DNA from: Gnetum montanum
Lineage: Eukaryota; Streptophyta; Gnetopsida; Gnetales; Gnetaceae
Direction: 5' to 3'
DNA length: 64,000 bases
NCBI GenBank assembly: GCA_015680685.1
Contig: MNCI01004512.1
Span: forward strand, 214,504 to 278,503
Shown here: positions 34,880 through 45,899 of the stretch, piece by piece
How positions within the stretch are numbered: position 1 is the first letter of the stretch
How the letters are laid out: each line of letters opens with the position of its first letter
The notes under the pieces: generated by a model
Told to the model about the DNA's origin: nothing
What the model saw: the letters and a program-made list of their open reading frames with translations, nothing else
Databases searched by the model: none
Translations under genes and position numbers: made by a program

Positions 34880-35960
34880 AGGTAAAAAATGAAGTGTGAC
34901 AATGCAAATGATGGTTCATTAACCTTTACTACTATAGAAGTTATGCAAAATATGTTGCAAATTTTAGAAAACTATTGTCACTCATCTAATCTTTGAGTAA
35001 CTGTGAATAAAACCAAATTAATAATCTTAGGTACAAGAAATACTTTTTATAACTTCCATTTTGAATATAAAAATGTGCAAATGGTAGATTCTTTTATATA
35101 TTTGGATTTTATTTATATGAACAATTATAGGTGAAGAAAGTGTATCAAAGAGAGAATAGGATAAGATATCAAGGCTCTATATTCTATCAAAAAAAATTGT
35201 AAGAGTTTAGAACTCTAGGCTTAAAAAGTTAAAAAAAAATAAAAAATTCAAACTATTAATTATCCTACTATATTGTATGAATGTGCTTTTTAAGAACCTA
35301 GACTCAATGCTAAATTTTGGACAAATATTGAAAGAATTTCTGAAAGTTTTCTTCTTGATGATTTAAAGATAAAGATGTAAATACCTTACTCAATGTCATT
35401 ATGTAAATGTGATTCATTATCCTTAGAAGTATAAGCCTTATGCTAATTCATTACATACACTCATAGCTTACATATCTCAAGGTAAGACAAATTTTCTAAA
35501 ATAGTTCTTAAGGATTAATAAGATTGTGGTTGGTATTTTTAAGGAAAGTAATGGTTAAGAAAATGATATATCTCTTAGAACTTTCTTAACAAATTTTGTA
35601 GCAAAATCTTAAGCATATTCACCAACTAGTCAAGTACAAGGTTTTAATATAGCTATAGTGTAATCTAGAACATAAGAAACAATTTTAGATACATCACATT
35701 AAATCTAATAAACTAAATGTAAAAGCTCACTATCTCCTAAGTGTTATTCTAATCAAGTATTGAAGTGTCATTATGAAGCTTTAGTTAAGTTTTCATCATG
35801 TTAGAATTGAAAATGAAATTGGATTCAAGTCCCGCTAGAAGAGCACAATTGTAGGTTATGTAGGTCAAAAATATTTGAAGATGAGTTGCATGTATTTCTT
35901 TTCTATGTTATGACTATCCATTTGAGATAGTAATATAATGTTGTAGCAAAAAACGTGTAT
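34880..35960 (+). pseudogene. LINE (non-LTR retrotransposon) ORF2 C-terminal remnant
   Basis: Plus-strand reading gives the end of a non-LTR reverse transcriptase: NANDGSLTFTTIEV, where YADDG is expected, so a catalytic Asp is lost. Next come LQILENYCHSSNL, VNKTKLIILGTR, and NVQMVDSFIYL, the usual palm and thumb blocks. Near 35,850-35,900 a Cys-rich ending CRLCRSKIFEDELHVF resembles the C-terminal zinc motif of LINE proteins. Frame changes and stops are frequent, and the 5' part (endonuclease, RT core) is absent, as in a typical 5'-truncated LINE. Clade not assigned. Confidence 0.65.
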
Positions 35961-37241
35961 AATTTATTTTTGTCATTGCCATTTATGTTTTGTTAATTTG
36001 TACAATCTATCTTTATTTTTTATAAAAATGTATTTCCTATCCAATATAACCTATGGGTCATTGGACATAATAAACCTTTAGTTTTAATTTCAATTTATAA
36101 TATTTTAAAAAAATATCAAAGGCAAATGCAACAAAATCATAATATCTAAAATTTTTATTCTAATTCTATTAATTTTAAATGGAATTATAATATCATGAAA
36201 TTTAAGAAACATTTTTATTGAATAGAAAATTCTTCTCTATTTAGAAGTTAACACTTAATTTTTTTCTATTTTTTAGTGTTGTATTGCTCAGCATGCTTGG
36301 AAATGAACATCTATAATTTATAAGAACTTTTAACCAAGCATCAATTAATTTATTCTTGGTGATCATTCTACTTTGTCAACTTCCTTTCCTTGTATTTGAA
36401 AATATCTTTAACTATATAGTCTCTACTCTATTTGTAAACTTCGATGGATAGTTATTTTCTAGCAACAAGAGCATAACCATGTTTTCTCTTGATGAGGATA
36501 TCAGCCAGTCCATTTGTCATTCCCAATAGAATGTTTTGTGTTTTTCTTTTTGTTTATGCATGTTTCATGTTTTTTTTTTGTAGTATCTTTTGTGTTTTTG
36601 TGAGTTTTAACATGTTTGGGATGTTTTAAGGCTATTTTGATAAGTTTAGAAGGTTTCAAGATCAAGGGGACTTATTTGAACATGTCCGAATGTTCCAAAC
36701 CTCAAAATAAACATTCTTATTTTTTGCTCTATAAAAACAGAAGTTTCCTCTTAATACAAGATGTCTTATATGAAGCATAGATGTCTACCATAAGCCAAAT
36801 GTCTCCTATATAAGCCTATAACTCTAGAAAAATGTTTATACTAGCTACAAGATGCCTACACAACCTACAAAGACATCTTCTTGGTGAATTAGTTACTCTC
36901 AAGTGGGATGTCTTCTCTTTCCCAAAGACATTTTTTCCAACCATGAAGTGTTATTGTACGAATTTCAATAGACTCAAAATTTTAATTTTTAATGTCAAGA
37001 TGGGGTAAGGCCATGAGAATAAAGTATAAATAAACCTCTTGGTCATCCATTTGAGCAAGAGGGAGAGAAGTAAAGAGAAAATAATAATGAGCTCTATTTA
37101 AGTATCAATTGTTATAAGGCTCCATAGCCATTTTATATGTGAATGTGTCATATTAGATCTTGAGTACTTTTCTATCCTAGGCATTTTCCTCTAGCTTTTT
37201 GTATTTCTCTTTCATTTTCTAATAAGAAAAACTAGCCATTT
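35961..37241. other. AT-rich intergenic DNA
   Basis: No coding sequence, RNA gene or clear repeat boundary seen. CTTTC at 37,242-37,246 may be the left target duplication of E4. Confidence 0.5.
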
Positions 37242-37246
37242 CTTTC

Positions 37247-38114
37247 TAATGAGAGGCAAAGGTAACCTTACACCCAACCATATGAATCACAAAGTGTTCA
37301 CACATGATCAGGTCAATTCCATGAACTTCTATGGTTTCCGGTGCACTAGTTTTCTAGGAAGTAAACTTTACATTGAAAATGTGAGGCACATGATTTTTGT
37401 CATTTTATATTTTATGGTTTTGGCACTTAAAGTAAATAGATGAAGTAATTTAATAACTATTCTAATTTAACTACTTAAATAGCCTCTAACTAGTCCTAAC
37501 ATAAGCATCTAGTCCCACTTTCTGTACATGTTTTGAACGCACATATCCACTACTAGGTTACCAAGCACTACGCTATTAGGTGCACTAAGTAATAACATTG
37601 CTAGGATTATCATGTGAATATGTTTTTACACTCAAAATAGTCATACTTATGTATTTAACTATTTAGCTTAATTAATGGCATAATTAATGAAGATAAATAA
37701 TACATAAATAAATCATTAATCTATTCTAAGTGTTGCAAGGTTTGATCAAAAGGCTTGTCTTTATTATTGTACAAACTGGTGTGGTTCAGGTACAATAGTG
37801 CTTGAATAAAGATCCATACACTTTTTGAGTCCTATTACAGGCACTCAGAGAAATATTTTAACTTTCAAATGGAAAAATTACAAGAAATTTGCTACTATTA
37901 TGACTTTATGTCTCATAAACATGGCTAGGAGCTCGTATTTATTGTATTTTCTATAGGATTGCATTGATAGGGCCCCATAGACATAGCAAATGCTATGTCC
38001 ACATGGCCTAGTTGACAAGGCAACACCATGTAAATGGGGCCTCATTAATGGGGTCCTGTTGATGAGGCTGCATCAATAGGGGTCCATTGACATGACACTT
38101 TGATGCTCATGACA
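37247..38114 (-). repeat. E4 3' LTR
   Basis: About 868 bases aligning with 48,556-49,469. Shared blocks include TACACCCAACCATA, GTGCACTAGTTYTCTAGGAA and GATTRYCAWGTGAATATG. The right end TGATGCTCATGACA is followed by CCCCCATGAC, which on the minus strand is a short G-run that may be the polypurine tract. The last 150 bases carry repeated GGGGCC/TGATGAGGC words. Confidence 0.8.
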
Positions 38115-38289
38115 CCCCCATGACTAAGTGAAAACTTGTCCTTGAGTTCCTTTACAAAATTGGGAAGGTATGAGATTATTGACTAACAAATTACAAAAAT
38201 TATGGTGTTCATGACATAAAATTGAATACCATGACATGAATGCAAAAAAAATTAGACAACACATCCTCTCGTGACATAAAGGTAGTGGA

Positions 38290-39350
38290 GAAGATTAGAC
38301 AATCACAAGTGGTGGAGGCTCTTGAGGTTCTAAAGGATCTTTGTTGACTTTGGGCACGTGTGGTAGCTAAGGTGGCTATGCCTATCTTACTATAGCTACA
38401 ACCTCTAGTGGTAGGTGAAAGGCATCTAGTAATGCCTTCATATTCTTCTCCTTACATTGAGGATCATTCACAATCCACATAGCATCACCAATGTGGGTTG
38501 GAATGGGGATATCCCATGGATAGGGCATTACCAGGAACATCTCCTTTATGTTAACAAACCAGGTAGCAAACTATTTATGTTAACTATCAAATGCTCTTAC
38601 TATATTTTACAACTCATAGTAGTCATTCATCTTTCTAGTTAGGTTCTTAGCAGTAGATATTTGATTAGTGTATTTTCCCTTGGGAACTTCAAGTTTAGCA
38701 TTTTCCACTACAAGGTTTTGCTTGGTGTCTTTGTGATGCTTAAACTTGGCCTCGTACAACAAGTATAACCTAGCCACCTATTTCTCTAGTTCTAACCATG
38801 GACATTCGATAGTCAAGATGGCCAAATTCACATATCAGAGCTTGATGAGCTCCATATATTCCATCATCTTCTCATTTTGCAACTCTTTCATGTGGATTTT
38901 TGCCTTGTTGTAGGCATCTATCCCATCAATGATAGGCTACCAAACTTCTCTTCATTTCTGGAGTTGCTGGAGAGATATCATGACATCTTTGGCATTAGGA
39001 CTTGACCTTCTGGGCAACTACGTTCTTTGGGTTGAGAGAATAGATCCACCTCCACCCATCAAGCTAATTATTTAGGCCACCTCATTTAGTTGACTCATTG
39101 TTGGCTTGTACATGAATGGGTCTTTGTCACTCATGCTTGCTTGTTATTGTTATTCACTCAAGAGCCATTCTTGGTATTCATGTAACCATTGGGTGGTTGC
39201 AGTAATGTTTGGCATAGTTGTTTGAGTGCCAAGTGGAGGTGGTGGTTGTTGCTCCTCTTCTTGTATAGTCATTGCAAGCATCTTGTCTTTCATCATTTCT
39301 ACTTTAGTTGGTGACCAAAACATGCTTGACAACATCATTAGTGTAATGGA
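38290..39350 (-). pseudogene. E4 extra sense reading frame downstream of integrase
   Basis: In element sense, a frame of about 350 codons starts near MLSSMFWSPTKVEMMKDK (39,340) and can be followed to about 38,290 without a frameshift, broken by roughly ten stops, mostly TAG or TAA. It has a Gln/Pro-rich stretch (QEEEQQPPPPLGTQTTMPN), charged helical parts (NKAKIHMKELQNEKMMEYME and LYEAKFKHHKDTKQ), and near the end FVNIKEMFLVMPYPWDIPIP. This is the place where Athila elements carry an env-like frame, but I see no signal peptide or membrane segment, so it does not look like an envelope protein. No family recognised. Its 5' end overlaps, head to head, the antisense frame at 39,226-40,140. Confidence 0.55.
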
Positions 39351-40140
39351 CTATTCCTTCCCTCTAACAAAGTTTGCTGATAAGGCATGGGAAGAGGAGT
39401 GCCTTCCTTCTATGTTCATTTTCTATAAACTACTTCTCCATCTCTAGATAGATCAACTGTGGAAGGTTGACATGGAATCTCCTACTCAAAGTGATGCATA
39501 CTCAAGAAAAACAGGTGGTGATTTTGTTTAGCCTTACTATGGGATTAAGGTGAAAGGCTGCAATCTTGTAGTGGATCCTTTCTACTAGTGTGAGTGTGCC
39601 AAACTCCTTATAGTCAACACCATAGCAATGTCACACCCATTATTTATTGATGGTTGGATCTACTTACATTGGGATCTCAACAAGACTTTTCCCTATTTTT
39701 GGTACCCAAGCACTTGTGCAATGGCTTGTACTAAGTAGGACACTAAGATGTCCTTGATTTTTATCATTGAATTAGCTTGCCTATTATTCCAGAATAGGAA
39801 TGCCTCTTCCATGTACCACTCCCTAGTGGAAGTGATGATTAGTCTCCTAGGAGAGGTCTATAGCTAGTCCTACACTTCTTTTAGTTCTTGCTCTAGGAAA
39901 GGGCCAAAGTTTAACTCCTATAGCACAGTTTTTGAGACCTCTTATGATCTAATCTAATTCAAGAAAGCTTCTTTCAAAGTCACGTTGACATTTGTTTATG
40001 ATGTTGGTGGATCATCCCGATGGAAGTGTTTTGTTGTTGCTGCTAGTTTTGAAATTTTTTTGATAGATTCCACCTCAACCTCTTCCCTAAAAGGACTTGT
40101 GGGATGGGTTGCTAGTGCTTCTTCTTAGCCCTGTTCTTGA
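39226..40140 (+). pseudogene. E4 extra antisense reading frame
   Basis: Plus strand, opposite to gag and pol. From 39,226 (or ATG at 39,322) one frame runs to TGA at 40,138 with no frameshift over about 300 codons. It is broken by TAG at 39,445, 39,529, 39,586, 39,736, 39,865 and 40,126 and TAA at 39,955, where random sequence this AT-rich should give far more stops of all three kinds. Readable parts include MDYSFPLTKFADKAWEEECL, YYGIKVKGCNLVVDPFY, HPLFIDGWIYLHWDLNKTF and FVYDVGGSSRWKCFVVAASF. I do not recognise the protein, and it is not similar by eye to the E1/E2 antisense protein. Confidence 0.55.
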
Positions 40141-40259
40141 CCCCTTCCCATTCAAGCTCATTTCTCCATTTTTTGAGACAATCCTGATTCCTACATGTGC
40201 TTTTCTTTTGGTGTCATCTACAGTCACAACACATCCATGGATTAGTAGATTCAATGTGT

Positions 40260-42290
40260 ACTTTTAAATTTTTGAATACCTTCTCTCATTAGTTAGTTAC
40301 ACTTTAGCTAAGGTTGGACCATGGCAGGTTAATTATTTTATTAATTATTTATTGTAAATGTCACCGGAGCTTGTTGGAAAGGTTTAACCCTTATAATTTG
40401 GTGTTTAACAATTAATTTCTTAGTTAAACCTTTGTGGGAGTTAGAAAAATGGTAACAAAGTTTCTATCAAAAATGGTACATTTGTGGCCCCCACAATGAA
40501 GAGCTTACCTCCAATAGCTATAAGATTGAAGAACAAAGTGATTTGGATAAATGATTAGGAAGTTATGGGCTTTGGAAGATTTTGGGCTCTAAAAATTTAA
40601 AAAACTCCCTTGGTGTTTGTGAGGAAATGTAAAACTTTCAAAGTGGGGTTGCATACATATATACTATTTTTCTTCAATGTCAAAGGGGCCCCATATATAG
40701 GACCTCGTATATGGGTCTACTCCATCGACAGGGCCTCGTATATGGAGCCCATAGGGAAAATTTTCAAATTTGAATATCTCAAAAAATATAAAGGATTTTT
40801 CAAGAATTTGGGGTCCATGAAATCCTAGAAAAGCCAAGAATATGATAAAATCATTGAAGATGATCTTTAAAGCTCAAAAATTGAAAAATTCCATAAAGAA
40901 TGTGTTTAGTGAACAAAATATGTAAAGGAGTACATGGTGTGATGCAAAAGATGGATGTACGAAAGATTTTGATTGCAAGAATGTCTAAGGATAAGGTACT
41001 TAATGAACCTAACCAAGAGATATGCAAGTGGGTCCTCCCTAGAGTAGGCACATGCCTTATTTACCCTTGCATAACCTTAACCTAAGGAGTCTGTGGACCC
41101 CATAGGTGATTAATGATCAATGGAAGTTAAGGATCAAAACCTAAAAGATTGTACCTAAGAATTCAAATATGTCAGGCCAAGACACCATATCAAGAACATG
41201 GATACTAGTAGTGAGGTGAATTATAGTTAGTATAGATGAATGATGGAGAATGTGGAATGGAGTTCTAAATTGAGGTCATAAGAGGTCCCTTATGGAGTTT
41301 TGTTTTTAAAATAACCTAAGAAGATCCATCCTTAGTCCAGACCAAAACCAACCTCTTTCAGTGACTTTGCATCATCACTCTGACCAATCCACCCCCTCAA
41401 GACATAAGAGTGCATCCACAAAAAAAAACCACTATTTCCTAAACAAAAGAAAAGAGAGGTAGGAAGTGAGAGAGGGCCTTAGTTAGAGGGGACCTTCAAG
41501 CATGGGTAACATGTCTTTCTAGTTCCATAACTAGTGCTTGTAGCCCATTTATTTGTCTAAGAGATGTGCTTTAAATTTCCATCATGTTTTTCTTATTTTT
41601 TTCATTTATTTATTTTGTTGTTTTTTTTTTCTTTTTGGATGAGAACCACACCATGCAAAGAATTTATTTAACTTCTTGTTATTGGTTGACATGGAATGGT
41701 AAGAAGTCTATGAAAACACTCATTCACCCAAGTAAGTAGAAGAGTACAAAGAGCATTGAGTCCCCTTGAAGTCACACTGTATATGAACCTTTGAATCCTT
41801 CCCAATTCTAGAAACTACTAAGGTCACAAATTTATTAAAAGTTGATTTAATAAAAGAGACCTCAAACTTCCAAAAAAAGAAAAACCATAGAGTTTGTGAA
41901 TGGGTGGATGTTTTGGACTCACTGCCTATTCCATGAAAAAGAAACCATGGACTTAGCCATTGGTGCAAAAATTTAAAAATAGAAACTAGACATTAGCAAA
42001 CAAAACATAAAGCATAGACTGCCATTAGTAACAACTACAGCACCACCATGTCCTATTGGCATAAAGCATGTTTATTAGCAAACATTTAAAAATAACACTT
42101 AAACAAAACAAAGTGAAATATATAAGAAAGTGTAAAATATCTGAGAAAGATTCAAATGGACTAATGATGGTGTAAAAAAATGATGTGAACTAGGAAAAAG
42201 TTTTAAAACCAAAAAGCTATAAAATAAATAACTTTCAAAATAAAAAATGTGGAAAACAAAAAACTAGAAAAATTGAGAAGCCATATGGAT
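40260..42290. other. E4 spacer between antisense frame and integrase
   Basis: No convincing coding sequence on either strand. Repeated GGACCTCGTATATGGG and GGGCCTCGTATATGG words at 40,690-40,750 resemble the GGGGCC-type words of the E4 LTR ends. Confidence 0.45.
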
Positions 42291-42292
42291 GA

Positions 42293-43680
42293 TTAGCATG
42301 GATGGACATCTTTCCCATGACTGAGTTGGAAGGAGGAGATCCAAAAAATTGAGTGTGGTTGTCCATCCATCAAGGTATTTGTTGCATTGGCTTGCTTGGA
42401 CTTATGGAAAAGCTTCACTTGTCGAATGTTGACCAACTGCATTTTATTTGGAATCTTAGGTTTGTATATGGTCATGGCCCTAGAAGAAAAGGTTTCATCA
42501 ATTATATAAGGTCCCTCCCACAACTTTTGGAACTTTTTTTTTTTAGATATGTTTGTGGGGTTCTAGTAGAGAACCTTATCTCCTTACTGAAATCACTTTT
42601 CATATTTTAAGGTCATGTTGTTGTTTTTTGTAGGGTCACTAATCAATTTTTGTCTAGAAAATTGAGGTTAATCAATCTTTCTCTTTATTCTAGGCTTAGG
42701 TTAAGGTCCAAGTCATAGGCTGTTGAAAGTATACGAAGGTTAGATTCAATTGGAAGTATTAGAAGTTTTTCATAAACCAAATCATAAGGAGAGTAGCCAA
42801 TAGGAAGTTTTCATGTTGAGTGGTAGGCCCAAAGGGCATCATTGAGTTTTGTGCTCCAGTCTCTCCTATATTTGCTTATGGTCCTTGTTAGGATCTTTGT
42901 AATCTCCATATTGGTAGCTTCTACTTAACCGTTGGCTTGGGGGTAATAAGGTGTTGTTAATTTATGTTCAACCACCAAGTGTTGCATAAGTTTTCAAAAA
43001 TTGGCACCTACAAAATGAGTTCCATTGTCAAAAATTAGTGCACATGGCACCCCAAACCTATTTACAGCATTTTGTTCTACAAATCTAGCAATAGTGGATG
43101 ATGTACAATTGATGATGATTATTGCTTCTACCCATTTGCTATAGTAGTTGACTACTACGATAATATATGTCTTTTCATTGGACATAGATGTGATGGGACT
43201 CATGAAGTCTATGCCCCATATTTCAAAGGGCTCTTGTGGTTGAATCCACTATTGAGGACCCTCCATTTGAGCAGTCAACCCACTATCTCATTGATAGCGC
43301 TCATAGGATCAAATAAACTAGTGGAAATCCCTGAATATTATAGGCCAATAGTATCTTTCCATTAAGATTTGTATGGTTGTGCATCTCCTAGCATAGTGGC
43401 CTCCACAAGGGCCTTCATGAGTAGCCTAGAAAACATGTAATTGATCCATATTAAGGACACACAAATGAACCAGGTCATTAGTGCACACCTTGTAAAGATG
43501 TTTGTTGATTTCCATGAAGTACTTAGCCTGATGAAGAAACTATTGTTTCTTCCTAAAGTCTAGATCTTATGGCATCTCCTGCATGAGAAGGTAAGTGAGG
43601 ATGCCATCATACCATTTTTTTTCTATGGGCACTTGATCATTTATTGCTCCTGTAAAGAGGAGTTTGTCTGAAAATTGATT
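42293..43680 (-). pseudogene. E4 integrase
   Basis: The zinc-binding start HEGPCGGHYARRCT is near 43,410. The core shows IWGIDFMSPI, then YSKWVEAI and FGVPCALIFDNGTHFVGANF (42,994-43,203) with the second catalytic Asp. The C-terminal end at 42,293-42,523 starts WEGPYIIDETF, the GPY-type motif, and stops at 42,293. Decayed by stops, mostly TAG and TAA. Confidence 0.8.
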
Positions 43681-44150
43681 AGAGAGTAGTCTCTCCTCCT
43701 CCTTGTTATTCTATCTTAACCAAGAGAGATGTTCAATGACCACATTCTCAGTTCCTTTTTGATCTACCATTGTGAGATTGAGTTCTTATAAGATCACTAG
43801 CCATAGTATGATATGAGGGCTCACCATTGGCTTGTTCATTAGGAAGTGGATGGCACTATGATCTGTGTGTACAAAAACCTTATAATCAAGAACACAGTAC
43901 CTAAAATTTTCAAGAGCATACACCATTGTCATTAGTTCTTCCTCAATTCTAGTGTAATTCAACTATGAACCCACAATGCTTTAGTTTACACAGTGGATGT
44001 AATATGGACATTTCTTATCATCCAACCATGTAAGTAGAGCTCCAAGGAATAATTAGATGCATCTGTCTTTATATGAAATGGTCTAGACTAGTCTAATTCT
44101 TGTACAATTGGATTTTCTATGAGTTTTTCCTTTAGCTTTTGGAATGCATG
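43681..44150 (-). pseudogene. E4 RNase H
   Basis: Visible blocks are DASNYSLGALL (catalytic Asp), YTRIEEELMTMVYALENFRY (Glu), and VFVHTDHSAIHFLMNKP (Asp). There is only one RNase H before integrase, in contrast to E1 and E3. Confidence 0.75.
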
Positions 44151-45230
44151 TTCATATTTCTTGGTCCAGATGAAAAAAGCATCTTTCTTTGTAAGCTTAA
44201 CCAATGAGTTTGTAGTCCTAGAGAAAGTCTCTATAAACCACCAATAGTAGCCAATGTGTCCAAGGGATGATCAGACGTCTTTGACTATCTCTAGTTGGTG
44301 TGTAATTCCTTGGATGACCCTTATATTTTCTTGGTCTACCTCAATATTTTCCTAAGTAATTCTATGCCCTATTAATATGCCTTCCTAGACCATTAAATGG
44401 TTTTCTTTTGCTAATTGAGCCTAAGGTTTGTTTTGACACATCATTTTAGTACTTGTTCAAGGCGATCCAAGGCTTGTTAAAATGTAGCCCTATAGGTAGA
44501 GAAGTCATTCATAAAGACTTATATCCTGTTACCAATTTTCTATTGAAAAATACTAAGGATCAAGCATTGAAATGTTGAAGGGGCATTACATAAACCAAAT
44601 GACATCTTACAATATGCAGAAGTTCCTCAAGGACTCATGAATGTTATCTTGGCCTGATCATTTGGCACAATCTAGATTTGGTTATAGCCACTATAATCAT
44701 CCAAGAAGTTATAATAATAATGGCCAAATATAGTGTTCAACACTTAGTCCACAAATGGCAATGGAAAATGATCTTTACAGGTTGCCATATTCAATAGCAT
44801 AAAGTCAATGTAGACTACCACTTACCATCTTTCTTTGGCACAATTACAAGTGGACTAACCCACTCACTATCCATGATGGGATAGATAAACCCCACCTTGA
44901 GGAGCTGTTCTATTTCCTCTTTGATGATTTGATTCAACCTTTGATTTAGCTACATTTGTGGCTACCTTCTTAGCTTCATGATCGAGTCAATGTAAATATG
45001 ATGTTGGCATATCCTTGGATCAATTCTAGTTAGCTCAGAATATGACCAAGTAAAGGCTGTTGATCATTTTTTGAACATCTTCAATATCTTATCTTTTTAT
45101 TCAGGAGAAATATTTGCATTGATGATAATCAACTTGCCATTATCTAAAAATGTATAATCCATGCTGGCTAGTAAAGTTTTTAACTCTAGGAGCTCTTACT
45201 TGAAATTATCAAGGATTTCCAACTCTTCCC
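44151..45230 (-). pseudogene. E4 reverse transcriptase
   Basis: Key part near 44,490-44,700: GYNQI-IVPNDQAKITF, KMSFGLCNAPSTFQCL, then FMNDFSTY where the family has FMDDFSVY, so one catalytic Asp reads Asn. This sequence type is characteristic of Athila-group RT. Upstream blocks to 45,200 are readable in pieces. Confidence 0.8.
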
Positions 45231-45525
45231 AAAAGGTGTCATCATTTTCATCATTAGAGAGTTGGTGATGAACTTGCTCAAGTTCATTCATGCCTTTAAC
45301 ATAGGCACATCTTAGGATCACAAAGGGTTCCATGCATAATGTGCTATTATAAGAGTCAGCTATCAACCACTGGGTGCCCTCCTATTTTGTGGCTACCTCA
45401 TACAAGTACCTTTGGATATTTGTTTCTTATGCACAATGATTGCATGCTTTGAAGAATGTACTATCAATGGATCATATTTTCTACATGCAATTGCACTCAT
45501 TATTGTTATATGCGATGCATGAAAC

Positions 45526-45891
45526 TCACTTCTTCTCAAGGTGTCCAAATTTATTTTTCTTAGAGATTTCCAAGGAGAGGTCCTTGATGCCCATTTGTGC
45601 ATCAACAATGCTTAAACATGCATGTCCCATAATGATGGGGAAGTCACCTTTATAGTTTTCTAACTTAATCACCAAAAAATCAGCAGGATAGAACCAACCA
45701 AAAACTATCATCATAATGTCCTCCACTAATCCCAAAGGAATAGTGATCGATTGGTCTACTAATTCTAGACATATATTTCTCTTCTTGAGAGGGGGTAGGT
45801 TCCAAGCCTTGTACATGTCATAGGAGATGAGATTGACACTAGAACTAGAATCAAGAAGAGCCTTGCATGGCTCATGTCCTATGATCTGCAA
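45526..45891 (-). pseudogene. E4 protease
   Basis: An open stretch of 121 codons: CKALLDSSSSVNLISYDMYK, where the DSGAS active site now reads DSSSS, then IPLGLVEDIMM, FYPADFLVIKL and DFPIIMGHACL. The pattern is that of Athila-type proteases, in which the last block is PIILGRPFL. It lies between gag and RT. Confidence 0.8.
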
Positions 45892-45899
45892 GTAAATAA

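Noticed and set aside
38290-39350. Envelope gene in E4
   Set aside because: Position fits an Athila env-like gene, but no signal peptide, membrane segment or furin-like site is seen.
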